Part shown: in pieces, positions 1-10,575 of the stretch
Layout of the letters: every line of letters begins with the position of its first letter
Numbering within the stretch: position 1 is the first letter of the stretch
Source: Gibbula magus
Taxonomy: Eukaryota > Mollusca > Gastropoda > Trochida > Trochidae
Assembly: GCA_936450465.1 (NCBI GenBank)
Contig: OW388297.1
Span: 47,072,130 to 47,136,129, forward strand
DNA length: 64,000 bases
Direction of reading: 5' to 3'
The notes under the pieces: generated by a model
Told to the model about the DNA's origin: nothing
The model's database searches: none
The model's input: only the letters and a program-made list of their open reading frames with translations
Translations under genes and position numbers: made by a program

Positions 1-198
1 TAGTTCGTAGAGCAAGTGTCCTCCCTTGTGTCTTTATATCAATAGCGGGTATATTTATCCCAAATCTTTATTTCTTAACCGATTTCGCTCAAATTTGGAA
101 TATGAGCTCACAGTATCGTATATAAATAGTATATGAAAGCAAAAATCGAGATTTTGAATTTTGAAAAATATTGTCAAAACAGCGATTCGAACCCCTGT
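1..198. other. Unassigned start of window, possibly the left part of a repeat
   Basis: No gene is visible. The sequence runs straight into the 171-bp units that start near 199, so it may be the left flank or another truncated member of a tandem-core element. The window edge prevents a decision. Confidence 0.3.
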
Positions 199-1279
199 GC
201 TTTTAAGCGTCTTTGTGTGCGCGTCTATGCTTACACTTTTGGTTCCGCTCATAACTCAAATACTACTTGTTCAATTGTTATGAAACTTTATACATGTACA
301 CTTTATGGTCCCTAGATGTGCCTTTTCTATGTTTCCCTCAGATTCCATGATTATTTTTTCAGATTTTCCACTTTTAAGCGTCTTTGTGTGCGCGTCTATG
401 GTCACACTTTTGGTTCCGCTCATAACTCCAATACAACTTGTTTCCAAGAAGGTATTAACACCTCATATACATAGCTTCTTTCTTATAAATCTGGTAAATG
501 ATTTTGACATGTTCACATTCAAGGTCAAAGGTCAAGGTCATGAGTGTTTTAATTACTACAATAATCCTTGTAAACATGATAACTTCAAACGTTGTTGTGC
601 TGTCAGGCTCTTATTTGGTATATATCAACTATGGAGATAGACCAAGATTTGAAAAAGTTTTCGCTAAGATCTGTCAAAGGTCAAGGTCACAGCAAGGTCA
701 CAACTTAAGCATGCTATTGTGAATATGCCTTATGTTAACAATGAACACTTTGAGTCATTGCATGATTGTTATACACAATGAAAAGTAATCAGTGATGGTG
801 TGACCGTCAAGGTCATGAGATATTGGTTCAGGCCATGTTAATCCTTTGATCCAATTTTGAAATCAGAAATAGGTTTTAAGAACAAACTTGTGAAAAGTGA
901 CCCCAGTGATGATTCAACTTGTTAGAATAACTTGAATAATGAACAAATTTTGGTCCAAAAAAAATCCCATTTTATTTATGCTGAGGAGAAGGCGGAACAG
1001 GGAAAGGCGAGACCCAAAGTTTCGGACCTGCTCTGCTTTTGCGGTGTCCCGCAAACGCTCTTCTAGTTGTTCAAATGTTACGAAAGCACTTTGACTTTTA
1101 CTTCTAAAACATGCTTAGAGGTGTAATACTTACTCTTCTTTAATAATATATGTTATGGTCTTTTCATACAAAAGTTTAAACATTGATACCCTTTTGCTAT
1201 TTTCAAACATTTCTCTTTGACCAATGTTAATGTAAAAGCGGGGGTATCATAAGTGAGCTTTGCTCACTAATTCTCTTGT
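199..1279 (+). mobile_element. Tandem-core element, family D, copy 1 (5' truncated)
   Basis: This copy matches the full copy at 17200-18658 almost base for base. It holds two starts of a 171-bp unit (the same phrase at about 199 and 370). A region rich in AGGTCA-like half sites follows, then the end GCGGGGGTAT, a hairpin (AGTGAGC-TTT-GCTCACT) and the terminus CTCTTGT. The left end with the CCCCCGC arm is missing. There is no coding capacity. The architecture fits pearl/HINE-type non-autonomous elements, thought to be mobilised by Helentrons; that class assignment is inference. Confidence 0.75.
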
Positions 1280-1535
1280 TTTTTCAAGCGAATATTTTAT
1301 TATTTTGGTGGGCCAGGCTAATGGCTTACATGAGCAATGTGCTAATATTTTTGGCTTTGAAAAATCATATCCTTGTTATTATCCGTTCGATTTTTACGTT
1401 TGATGGCTTGTTTTAAAGACAAATGTATTGGCTTTGCCGTGATATATAACATTGAATGATAATATGATGACAACATTCTGAAATATAATTTCAAACGGAC
1501 ATGGGGTGTTGACCCCGTTACATCCCTTTACTTTT

Positions 1536-3465
1536 TAGCTCATCAGGCCTGAAAGGCCCGATGGGCTTATGGCATGGCATGGTGTCCGGCGTCCGTCCAT
1601 CCGTCCATCCGTAAACTTTTCGCTTTTTCGACTTCTTCTCCAGAACCAATGATTCCACAGAGCTGAAATTTTATGTGCAGACTCCTTGGCCAATGGGGAT
1701 TCTAAATTGTAGATTTCGTGACCCCATGACCCCAAATGGGGTCACAGGGGTCACATCCTTAAAAACCTATTTTCATCTTCTTCTCGAGTTCCAAAAGGTC
1801 TAGAGAGCTGAAAAGTTGTGTGCAGACTCCTTGACCAATGGGGATTCTAAATTGTAGATTTCGTGACCCTGTGACCCCAAATGGGGTCACCGGGGTCACA
1901 TCCTTAAAAACTTATTTTCATCTTCTTCTCCAGTTCCAAAAGGTCTAGAGAGCTGAAAAGTTGTGTGCAGACTCCTTGGCCAATGGGATATTCTAAATTG
2001 TAGATTTCGTGACCCCATGACCCCAAATGGGGTTTCATGGGTCACATCCTTAAAAACCTATTTTCAACTTCTTCTTCAGTTCCAAAAGGTCTAGAGAGCT
2101 GAAAAGTTGTTTGCAGACTCCTTGGCCAGTGGGGATTCTAAATTGTAGATTTCGTGACCCCATGACCCCAAATGGGGTTTCATGGGTCACATCCTTAAAA
2201 ACCTATTTTCAACTTCTTCTCCAGTTCCAAAAGGTCTAGAGAGCTGAAAAGTTGTGTGCAGACTCCTTGGCAAATGGGGATTCTAAATTGTAGATTTCGT
2301 GACCCCATGACCCCAAATGGGGTCACAGGGGTCACATCCTTAAAAACCTATTTTCATCTTCTTCTCGAGTTCCAAAAGGTCTAGAGAGCTGAAAAGTTGT
2401 GTGCATACTCCTTGACCAATGGGGATTCTAAATTGTAGATTTCGTGAACCTGTGACCCCAAATGGGGTCACCGGGGTCACATCCTTAAAAACTTATTTTC
2501 ATATTCTTCTCCAGTTCAAAAAGGTCTAGAGAGCTGAAAAGTTGTGTGCAGACTCCTTGACCAATGGGGATTTTAAATTGTAGATTTCGTGACCCCGTGA
2601 CCGCAAATGGGGTCACCCGGGTCACATCCTTAAAAACCTATTTTCATCTTCTCTTCCAGTTCCAAAAGGTCTAGAGAGCTGAAAAGTTGTGTGCAGACTC
2701 CTTGGCCAATGGGGATTCTTAATTGTAGATTTCGTGACCCCGTGACCCCAAATGGGGTCACAGGGGTCACATCCTTAAAAACCTATTTTCAACTTCTTCT
2801 TCAGTTCCAAAAGGTCTAGAGAGCTGAAAAGTTGTGTGCAGACTCCTTGGCCAATGGGGATTCTAAATTGTAGATTTCGTGACCCCGTGACCCCAAATGG
2901 GGTCACAGGGGTCACATCCTTAAAAACCTATTTTCATCTTCTTCTCGAGTTCCAAAAGGTCTAGAGAGCTGAAAAGTTGTGTGCAGACTCCTTGGCCAAT
3001 GGGGATTCTAAATTGTAGATTTCGTGACCCCGTGACCGCAAATGGGGTCACTGGAGTCACATCCTTAAAAACCTATTTTCATCTTCTTTTCCAGTTCCAA
3101 AAGGTCTAGAGAGCTGAAAAGTTGTGTGCAGACTCCTTGGCCAATGGGGATTCTTAATTGTAGATTTCGTGACCAAGTGACCCCAAATGGGGTCACAGGG
3201 GTCACAGCCTTAAAAACCTACTTTTATCTTCTTCTCCAGTTCCAAAAGGTCTAGAGAGCTGAAAAGTTGTGTGCAGACTCCTTGGCCAATGGGGATTCTA
3301 AATTGTAGATTATGTTACACTGGACCCCAAATGGGGTCACAGTGGTCATGATCTAAGAACCTATCTTTTGCTTGTAAACAATAACTTAAATAACTTAAAT
3401 ATTCAACTTTAGATAGTAAATCAATGAAATCCTGATGAGCTACAGAGCCCATGGCTCTATTTTTT
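1536..3465. mobile_element. Tandem-core element, family A, with a 145-bp satellite core
   Basis: The element begins TAGCTCATCAGG at 1536 and carries the inverted arm CCTGATGAGCT at about 3431-3441. A hairpin (AGAGCC-CAT-GGCTCT) and a T-rich tail follow. A second hairpin (GGCCTGAAAGGCC) lies just inside the left end. The body is a 145-bp tandem array; a fixed GGTCTAGAG phrase falls at 1797, 1942, 2088, 2233, 2378, 2523, 2668, 2813, 2958, 3103 and 3248. A degenerate first unit lies near 1640. No protein is encoded. The layout is the same as families B-E in this window although the sequence is different. The exact right end, within the T run after the hairpin, is uncertain. Confidence 0.8.
1640..3340 (+). 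repeat. 145-bp tandem satellite, about 12 units
   Basis: Eleven well-conserved 145-bp units plus one diverged leading unit and a broken last unit. Each contains GTGACCCC...GGGGTCAC, a short palindrome flanking an AAATG centre. Units differ by scattered substitutions and are not identical. Confidence 0.92.
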
Positions 3466-3719
3466 TATAGTATATGGGGCTGGATCGTCGACTTCATATT
3501 CGTTTTAATTGCTAGTTTCGACAATACAAGCCCCTGTGGCTAGGTCTTCTTGAAAATTTGGGCAAATCCTCGATTGTTGTCATCATCAACTGGCAAAGTG
3601 GAATCTGCAATCTGTTTTAATAATTGTCTATTAAAATGTCTGTTATCACTTTTTTATTATTTTGGTTGTATTTCATCATGATTTCAGTGACTTTATCTAA
3701 GGTTGAAGATCTATGTAAT

Positions 3720-4035
3720 CTCAAGTATTCAATGAATAACAGGTTTTTAGAAGATGACCCTCTGACCTATTTGGGGTCATAGGATCACCAATTGATTGTA
3801 CGATTAAGAATCCCCATTCCATGGAGTCTATACACATTTCAACTTCCTAAAGCTTTATGTACTTGAGAAGAAGATGAAAATAGGTTTTTAGGTCATGACC
3901 CCTGTGACCCATATTTGGGGTTACAGCGTCACCAAATCTATAATTTGGAATCCCGATACTGCACATAAAATTTCAGCTCTCTACAGTTACTGGTTCTGAA
4001 GAAGTCGAAAACGCGGAAAGTTTATGGACAAGTTT
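3720..4035 (-). repeat. Diverged, inverted copy of the family A repeat
   Basis: Read on the minus strand this stretch matches the left end and first units of the 145-bp array (the CGTTTTCGACTTCTTC, AGAGCTGAAATTTTATGTGCAG and GTGACC...GGGGTC features) with many substitutions. It is therefore an old relative in opposite orientation to 1536-3465. Confidence 0.65.
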
Positions 4036-4427
4036 ATTTGTCAACTGCGATTTTAAGAAAAAGGATTTTTGCAAAATTGGTCAATTCCGTAAAGCAATGA
4101 AATAAATTGGTTTTGCCTAACATTACTTATAATAATTTAAGATTTAAAACAAGATATTTAATTGAGTGAAGTTTATACCACATTTCAACACTATTTAAAG
4201 GTTAAGTCAAACAAAGATCAATATTGTATGTAGTCCATCACTTACCTTTCGAATCCATCTAAAAGATACTACCAGGCCCTGTAAAGTAGTCTGTCCGCCA
4301 AATCTTCCAATACTTTGGACAACGGTTGAGAGTGTACTGTAGTGTAGTGTCATTTTAATCATGGAAGCAAATTTTCATGCAAAGTTCGCAAAAGGATTTC
4401 AAGGTGTTGTCATGATTTGATTCTTAC

Positions 4428-4495
4428 CTCTCTGCTTTATGTTGGCATATTGTTCCTTCACTTCATCCACAGTTCTCTTTACCAGACTGGATTTC
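4428..4495 (-). CDS. Possible 68-bp exon with a Myb/SANT-like fragment
   Basis: On the minus strand a pyrimidine-rich acceptor ending TTTCTACAG precedes 68 bases of open frame, followed by a good donor GTAAGAA. The translation starts KSSLVKRTVDEVKEQYANIK. It resembles the third helix of Myb/SANT-like DNA-binding domains of the NAIF1/MSANTD kind, where an RT.EEVK..Y..IK pattern is usual. That family link is from memory and rests on 22 residues. No partner exon was recognised with certainty: a 33-bp candidate at 4246-4278 leads into a stop. It could be a relic of a domesticated or transposon-borne gene. Confidence 0.35.
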
Positions 4496-4710
4496 CTGTA
4501 GAAACAATGGCATTCATTCATGTTTTGTCAGTATCTGGTCATTTGAATATATTTGTTTTATTGAAATGACAGTTGTAAATTGTTAATGTATTAATTGATT
4601 ATTTACATTTCTCACAGCGATAGAAACGAATAAAAACAAATAACAATAAGTACAACATTTCCTATGTTCATGTCTACTCTTTAAAGGCAACCAACCTTTG
4701 TATAAGCTGT

Positions 4711-5335
4711 TTATCTTCGCACCATTGCGTAACATTTGAGTGTATCAATGCACTCACTTTGTTCTTTTTTGCAGATATCTCTTAGATCTTTATTTACCTG
4801 CATTGCATTTGAGTTATGCCATGTAGTGTTTTTTGACGTGGAAGAACTGAAGAGACGAAGACATGTTTGCCTCTGACAGCCCTTTTTTCTGCTATGAATT
4901 CTTCTAATTGACTCATCATGACTGGACCGGTTTGGACTGATCCGCAGTGTCGTTTCCACAGTTACAATCATAATGTTGCTAAGCTGAGTACGCTTGTCAG
5001 TAAGAGATGACAGCCTCTCGCTTATGTCATTCGGGTGTGCTCCTGTGTTTTTAAGAAGTGAGCTACCTATAATCAGAGTCCGAGATCCACGTATTCCTTG
5101 GGAAACTAATTTGGTTCTCTTATTACCACATTTCACTGCTTCTGCATACGATCTAATAGGAGGTCATTGAGCTTGAGGATCGGCAGCACGAGTTGAGGAT
5201 CGACAGCACGAGTAAGAGGTCGTTGAGCTTGACATGTATATTCAAACATGAATCAGTTTGGGTGCTGACCGAAACACATTTTGGTTTCCATTTGCCTTTC
5301 AATCTTATTTTGCAGTCTGTCAATTCTGACACCAA
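4711..5335 (-). pseudogene. Decayed retroelement-like ORF fragments
   Basis: Two minus-strand open stretches lie end to end. The upstream one (5335-5153) contains KPKCVSVSTQTD. The downstream one reads on from about 5160 through RSYAEAVKCG and GSRTLIIGSSLLKN to a stop at 4711. STQTD, SYAEAVK and an (L/I)IGSS(L/I)-type SGNH-hydrolase start are a combination I associate with ORF1-like proteins of molluscan retroelements. No catalytic Asp/His block could be placed and no ATG opens the longer stretch. A short direct duplication (GAGGATCGGCAGCACGAGT, about 5175-5215) interrupts the upstream part. It is most likely a dead fragment, and function is not assigned. Confidence 0.35.
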
Positions 5336-5586
5336 CTTATCATTAATATATTTGCTTTTTGATTGAGCACAATTTTCATATCAATGTATCAATCTCGGTT
5401 GATTTAGAGATCATTTAGGCACTCGCAGCTTTATTAAACGAGGGATAATCCTCCGATTCAGAACACTGACAACACACGTATGGTAAGGTTGAAGTTCCCT
5501 TCAACGAAACTATCTCAGGAGGAACGCTTTTCACACTTGTTATGGCATGTATACGGTATTTACGGCCTAGACCATATGATTCGACA

Positions 5587-5664
5587 CCTGGGCCAATACG
5601 AGACATACTGGGCCAATACGAGACAAACTAGGCCAATACGGGATAAACTGGGCCAATATGAGTC
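5587..5664 (+). repeat. About 20-bp tandem repeat, four units (CTGGGCCAATACGAGACA)
   Basis: Four diverged units centred on GGCCAATACG follow one another. Two more copies of the core occur inverted at about 5849 and 5879 (TATTGGCC). There is no coding signal. The CCAAT pentamer is present in every unit. Confidence 0.7.
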
Positions 5665-6314
5665 TGAGCATGCGCATTCGCACATTTCGTGAAAGCCCGA
5701 AGCTGTCGCTTCACAACTTTAACCCATGGTATCTGTTCACCAATCTTGTTTATAAGTGTTATTTCAATATAAATAAGATATTTAGTGTTGTGCAAATAGA
5801 ATGAAAAGAGGTCAATTAATAAAATTGTCATTAATTATGTATTTCCGTATTGGCCGAGTTACAGGTCCTCGGTCCGTTGTATTGGCCCTCGACTTTATAT
5901 TATTTTACACAAAATATTACCAATACACTGATCTAGAATAGATGTAGAATATCAAAGATCGCAAATACGTGTACATGAAAGAAAACATCAGACAGATTGC
6001 ACATAATTTATTTACTGTCATTTTAATTTCATATTACATGTTTACACGAATATTTTTATCCTTGTTATAAATACAATGAATCACTTTGTTAACATCCCCG
6101 TATTTCAGCACACAGTTTCCACGGTGGTCCTCTCTGCAACTGCAGGAAATGGCACAAAACTATGGTGACAAGTCCGTAACACGGAATGATCCCATTTCAA
6201 GTAATCCATTTGATCGTCAATGTGATGCTCTATCTAGAAGTACGGACTGTTGCCGAAAATTGCCATGTTGGTGATAGTCGACTCAATATAATGACGATAT
6301 AAAGGTAAACGCAG
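5665..6314. other. Stretch without recognised gene
   Basis: AT-rich sequence. A short open frame (6086-6274) follows a TATTTCAG acceptor-like site, but its translation resembles nothing I know and it has no supported partner exon. Confidence 0.4.
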
Positions 6315-6560
6315 TGATTTAAGATCGAAAACCAAACGATGCACTACGATTGACGCGCGTCAATTAGTCAAGTGTAATTTTTTTTAACTTATTTACAACA
6401 GACATCCGGACACGTTATGGATGATAATGTTGAATATGTTATATAACTACTGTACACGAACATGGGGCGGGAAGTTTCGGTTTCAACACATGTATAATGA
6501 CGTTGCTCGATTTTAATTGGAAACTAGTAATCATGATATATTTGACGATTGGGGATGGAT
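6315..6560 (+). repeat. Dispersed repeat shared with 44400-44630
   Basis: GATCGAAAACC, GCGCGTCAATT.GTCAAG and CCGTTGCTCGA-type blocks occur in the same order here and at 44400-44630 within intron 1 of the protease gene. The copies are diverged and non-coding, and the family is unknown. Confidence 0.55.
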
Positions 6561-6599
6561 AATTTATGGATAACCTATGTGAACTTACACCAGCCCTGA

Positions 6600-7262
6600 T
6601 GGTATGTTGGCATGTATTAATTTAAAGCAATAAAGTAACGTTTCGGGGAGCGGTTGCTCCCCTTCATCAGACAATGATACAGAAATAATTGATGCTTGAA
6701 GTACAAAAATGCGGTTGTTGGATAACAAGTGAAAAAACAAAGTAATGAGAAATTATAAACATAGGAATCATATAAATAGTTTAAAATCTAAACATATCAA
6801 ACATGGTTGTGGTACATAGAGTGCGGTTGCATAGGCTATATACAAGTTGGCGGTTTAAAACTGGAACATGGTATACATAAAAAAAAATTTTAACAGGAAC
6901 ATAAAATTGGTATAATGATAACATGGCGTGATGAGTTACTAAATATAAAGGTATATACATAACATAATTGCATGGTATAGAATACATAAAAAACATACAA
7001 AATACGATGGTTGGGTAAAAATCAAAATGGCTGACGTTTGCGGTATTGGCGGCGGCGGATGCGGTTTTGATCTGTACTGGCTTAAGGTCAAACTTCTCCT
7101 TGGTAAACCAATTGTCCACTGCTACCAGCAAGGTCACTAATTTCACTTGGCGTTTGCCAGAAGTTGATGGTGGTACGGCGTGATGGCGGTTGCAAGTTGG
7201 TAGAACACTTATTAGGTCGGAGCTGCTATCAGTTTTTGCGCAGTTTCCGTCGCCGCCGCCGC
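6600..7262 (-). mobile_element. Terminal (pLTR-like) fragment of a Penelope-type element
   Basis: The stretch carries a hammerhead-ribozyme core on the minus strand (6637-6670). It has GC-rich, GCGG-studded sequence of the same style as the 5' leader of the minus-strand Penelope element at 16.86-17.2 kb, including GGCGTGATGGCGGTTGCAAG. No open frame of the retroelement remains. The far side ends in a short (CCG)n run at about 7249-7268. Classification rests mainly on the ribozyme and is an inference. Confidence 0.5.
6637..6670 (-). ncRNA. Hammerhead ribozyme motif (copy 1)
   Basis: On the minus strand the order is CTGATGA, stem II (GGGGAGC-AACC-GCTCCCC, seven perfect pairs), GAAA, then ACGT. 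CUGAUGA and GAAA are the invariant hammerhead core. Stem III would be only the self-complementary ACGU, followed by U at the cleavage position. This fits the dimeric, minimal-stem-III hammerheads known from Penelope-like elements and retrozymes. Stem I pairs at its first two positions (A-U, C-G) and then becomes irregular. Activity is not shown. Confidence 0.75.
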
Positions 7263-8322
7263 CGCCGCGTTTTGTATTCGCTATAACTTTTTTCCTAGAA
7301 GGTTTTGCGAACTCATATACATAACTTCTTACTTATGCCCCTGGGGAATTCTTTGACATGTTCATATTCAAGGTCAAAGGTCAAGGTCACGAGTTCTGAA
7401 ATCGCTAAAAAAAAATCCTTGTAAACACGATAACTTGAAAAATATTTGTATTATCAGGCTCTTATTTGCTGTACATCAACTATGGAGGAAGGCCAAGATT
7501 TGAAAAGGTCAAGGTCACAGCAAGGGCACGACTTAAGCATGCTTTTGCGAAAATGTCTTATTTCAACTATTAACACCTTGAATCATTAAATGATTGTTAT
7601 ACACAATGAAAAGTGATCACTGATTGTGTGACCTTGAATTTAAAAGGTCAAGGTCACGAAATATGGTCAAGGTCACCAGTTCTGAAATCACTAAATAACC
7701 TTTTCCCAAGAAGGTATTAACACCTCATACACATAGCTTCTTTCTTATAAACCTGGTGGATGATTTTGACATGTTCACATTCAAGGTCAAGGTCACGAGT
7801 TCTGAAATCACTACAAAAATCCTTGTAATAACGATAACTTCAACAACTTCTGTGCTATCAGGCCCTATCTTAGTATATATCAACTATGGAGAAAGACCAA
7901 GATTTGAAAACGTTTTTGCTAAAATCTGTCAAAGGTCAAGGTCACAGCAAGGTCACAACTTAAGCGTGCTATTGTGATTATGCCTTATGTTAACAATGAA
8001 TACTTTAGTCATTGCATGATTGTTATACACAATGAAAAGTAATCATTGATGGTGTGACCTTGAAGGTCAAGGTTCAAGGTCATGAGATATTGGTTCAGGC
8101 CATGTTAATCTTTTGATCCAATTTTGATATCAGAAATAGGTTTTAAGAACAAACTTGTGAAAAGTGACCCCAGTGATGATTCAACTTGTTAGAATAACTT
8201 GAATAATGTCCAAAAAAAATTCCCATTTTATTTATGCTGAGGAGAAGGCGGAACAGGGAAAGGCGAGACCCAAAGTTTCGGAGCTGCTCTGCTTTTGCGG
8301 TATCCCGCAAACGCTCTTCTAG
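7263..8322 (+). mobile_element. Tandem-core element, family D, copy 2 (truncated both sides, internally duplicated)
   Basis: Two successive versions of the family D right flank are present (about 7290-7680 and 7690-8322), each with runs of AGGTCA-like half sites. The match to copies 1 and 3 stops abruptly after CGCTCTTCTAGTT, where Penelope-derived sequence begins. The 171-bp core and both termini are missing. There is no coding capacity. Confidence 0.7.
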
Positions 8323-8326
8323 TTAT

Positions 8327-8950
8327 TCACAGGAAATGTTTTTTTGTTGGATTTGCGCGGGCTTGCCTCAAATGGTGGCGTGTAGGGTCTTGATGGTGGC
8401 AGGTGTTGGCGAACTGTCCTATTGTAGTTGGAGGGTAGGTCCGTAGGAATCTTCCGGTGGTGGCGGTGTTCCATTTGGTGCGGCAAGTTTTCCTCTTGGG
8501 TTTCTTAGGTGCGGGAATATCGACCTCTTCGTCGGAACTCGAAACTTCAAGGTCCTTAAGTAACATGCGAGTGATCTCTTGTTCTTTGCGGTCCAGGTGG
8601 GTGTCTTTAAGGAACGTGAGGTTAGTGACGAAAAGTTGTGGTCGCTGGTTAGTGGAGGCAGAAGGGGTGCTGTTGGCGCTTATAACTCGAAGCAATGGTT
8701 GACCTTTGCGTGAGACTTGTGGTATTGAACTGGTCGCCGGAGGGTAAGCTGGTTGGTTGGGGCGAACTGCGACGGTTGCTGGCGGTACTTCTTCTCCGTG
8801 TTTGCTTCTGAAGTGTCTGGTGTAAACGTCCTTCCTTGAGTAGCTGTTATTACATTCAGGACAGAAGTAGGTTTTCATATTGGCGGCGTGTTTGTAGGCT
8901 GTGTGTCGTTTCAACGTTTGCAAGCTTGAGCTTGACCGCAAAGGATGCAT
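8327..8950 (-). CDS. C2H2 zinc-finger ORF at the 3' end of the Penelope-like element
   Basis: This 207-residue frame opens with ATG at 8950, 17 bases after the stop of the GIY-YIG ORF and in a different frame. Residues 29-52 form a good C2H2 finger (FCPECNNSYSRKDVYTRHF, then SKHG). Just before it, LKRHTAYKH is the second half of another finger whose cysteine pair is not intact. The middle is low complexity; residues 138-160 hold an acidic SSSDEEVD patch followed by a basic PKKPKRK stretch that could be a nuclear localisation signal. The ORF is intact, unlike the rest of the element. It may be a DNA- or RNA-binding accessory protein of the element, or a captured host sequence. Role unknown. 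Confidence 0.6.
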   Translation of the reverse strand: MHPLRSSSSLQTLKRHTAYKHAANMKTYFCPECNNSYSRKDVYTRHFRSKHGEEVPPATVAVRPNQPAYPPATSSIPQVSRKGQPLLRVISANSTPSASTNQRPQLFVTNLTFLKDTHLDRKEQEITRMLLKDLEVSSSDEEVDIPAPKKPKRKTCRTKWNTATTGRFLRTYPPTTIGQFANTCHHQDPTRHHLRQARANPTKKHFL

Positions 8951-8967
8951 GCAATAGACATGGCTGA

Positions 8968-9595
8968 TTACATTAAGTTAAGTCCGTTGGGTGGCTGGGT
9001 GTCAAGGTATCGTTTGAACGATTGTTCCTGATGTAATCGGGCCGTGAGGTTGTCCGGTGCCTTAGCAACGATGGTGACGCGTAGCATTGTGACGTCACAG
9101 AGGCGTGAGTTGAAGTGGGCGGCTACAGGCTTCATACTATGGCGGTACTTGATGTCATGGAGATGTCCTTGATATAGGGTACGGAATTCGTGCACTGATT
9201 GTCCTATGTATTGATTGCCGCAGTTATTGCAATAAATACAGTAAAATATACCCTTAGTGTTGCAGTTGAGATGGTCGTTGATGCGGTATGCGTTCCCATT
9301 GTGATGACTGTGGATGATGTTGGTTTGCACTATGAGGGGGCAAATGCGGCACTTGTTTTGGTTGCAGGTGAAGCATCCCGGAGGTCTGGGGGTTGTTGGG
9401 CGGCTGTGGATAAGGGAGCTGCGTAGGCATGGCGGCTTTCTGTATGAGACTCTTGTTACTTGAGCGGGGATGAACGCTGTCTCAGGGTCTTGTTCCAGTA
9501 GGTATGAGTACTTCTTCAGGATGGCGGCAATATTGATTCTGTGGTTGAACGTGGTGATGTAGGTGTTCTGATGGGCCTCCGTGCGTAGGTATACA
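8968..9595 (-). pseudogene. GIY-YIG endonuclease domain of the Penelope-like element
   Basis: The frame is continuous from about 9590 to the stop at 8968. It contains CFTCNQNKCRICP, a probable zinc-binding linker of the kind preceding this endonuclease. Next come KGIFYCIYCNNCGNQYIGQS (GIY and YIG signatures), then H..DI and PVAAHFN, and a C-terminal KRYLDTQPPNGLN. This domain nicks target DNA during retrotransposition. The frame is linked to the upstream RT thumb/linker by a single frameshift near 9595-9605, so the copy cannot make the full protein. There is no own start codon. Confidence 0.82.
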
Positions 9596-10098
9596 TCAGG
9601 AGGTCCTGTCGGTTTTTCGTTCTTGCTTTAAAGATCGCGGCTTCTATGAGTGATGGTGGGTAACCTCTGTTGATAAAGTTATGTCTGAGATGTTTCAGGG
9701 CGTTGTTGAGGTCCATCTGAATGCCTGGCCGTATGGGATGGCGGTATTCAACGTGCGGCAGTGGTGGGATTTGTAGTGCAGGTATTGGTTGGCATCAGTG
9801 GGCTTGGTGTATACCTTTGTAAGGAAACAGCAATTCTCAATGCGGATGTCTATGTCCAGGAAATGGGTAGAGGTGGAGGAATACTCTGCGGTTAATTTAA
9901 AAGTGCAGTGGTATTCATTCAATTGGGTGATGAATGCCTTCAGTTTTTCTTCTCCTTGTTCCCGTGTTTGATCTGTTTCTAATTTGCAGTAGAACTTAGC
10001 GTCAGACAATTGTCTATTAGCTTCAGTAATGTAGTCTGAAGTGTTTTGAACTACATCTGCAGAACCTTTGTCTGCCTTTTTAATGAAAATTTCATTAT
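9596..10098 (-). pseudogene. Reverse-transcriptase remnant of the Penelope-like element, palm deleted
   Basis: The frame begins NNEIFIKKADKGSADVV, the conserved pre-palm block of Penelope RTs, and continues to KFYCKLETDQT. Within a few residues it jumps to EEKLKAFITQLNEYH and HFLDIDIRIE, which belong after the catalytic motifs. The FYLLPKIHK, GRPI, DVTSLY, TAMGTK and FIDD blocks, all present in the plus-strand relative at 19.4-20.9 kb, are absent. The join lies near 9950-9985 and stays in frame. The thumb follows (YTKPTDANQYLHYKSHHC), then HNFINRGYPPSLIEAA. Catalytically dead. Confidence 0.82.
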
Positions 10099-10575
10099 TA
10101 TCCCCCGCCACGAAGTGGAATGGGGATATAGGTTTGAGCTCCGTCCGTCCGTCCGTCCGAGATAAAGGGGACAGCTTTTCTCAGAAACCGTTTAAGATAG
10201 GGTTACAAAATTTGATGTGTTGCTTGAAGGCATGAATACCTTGATGGAGTTCGAAAATGAGAAGCGTGCAATTATTTTTTCATGAGTTACTGCCCTTGTT
10301 CCGTATTTTTGGACTTTGTTCATGGTATCTCCAAAGGGGACAGCTTTTCTCAGAAACCATTTAAGATAGGGTTACCAAATTTGATGTATTGCTTGAAGGC
10401 ATGAATACCTTGATGGAGTTCGAAAATGAGAAGCGTGCAATTATATTTTTCGGAGTTATTGCCCTTATTCCATATTTTTGGACTTTGTTCATGGTATCTC
10501 CAAAGGGGACAGCTTTTCTCAGAAACCGTTTAAGATAGTGTTATTAAATTTGGTGTGTTGTTTGAAGGCATGAAT

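Noticed and set aside
4246..4278. A 33-bp exon following the Myb/SANT-like exon
   Set aside because: AG and GT borders exist, but joining it in phase gives a stop after a few codons; support is too weak to list as a feature.
8457..9426. Plus-strand open frames at 8457-8702 and 9199-9426
   Set aside because: They are antisense to the zinc-finger and endonuclease frames, which carry recognisable motifs.
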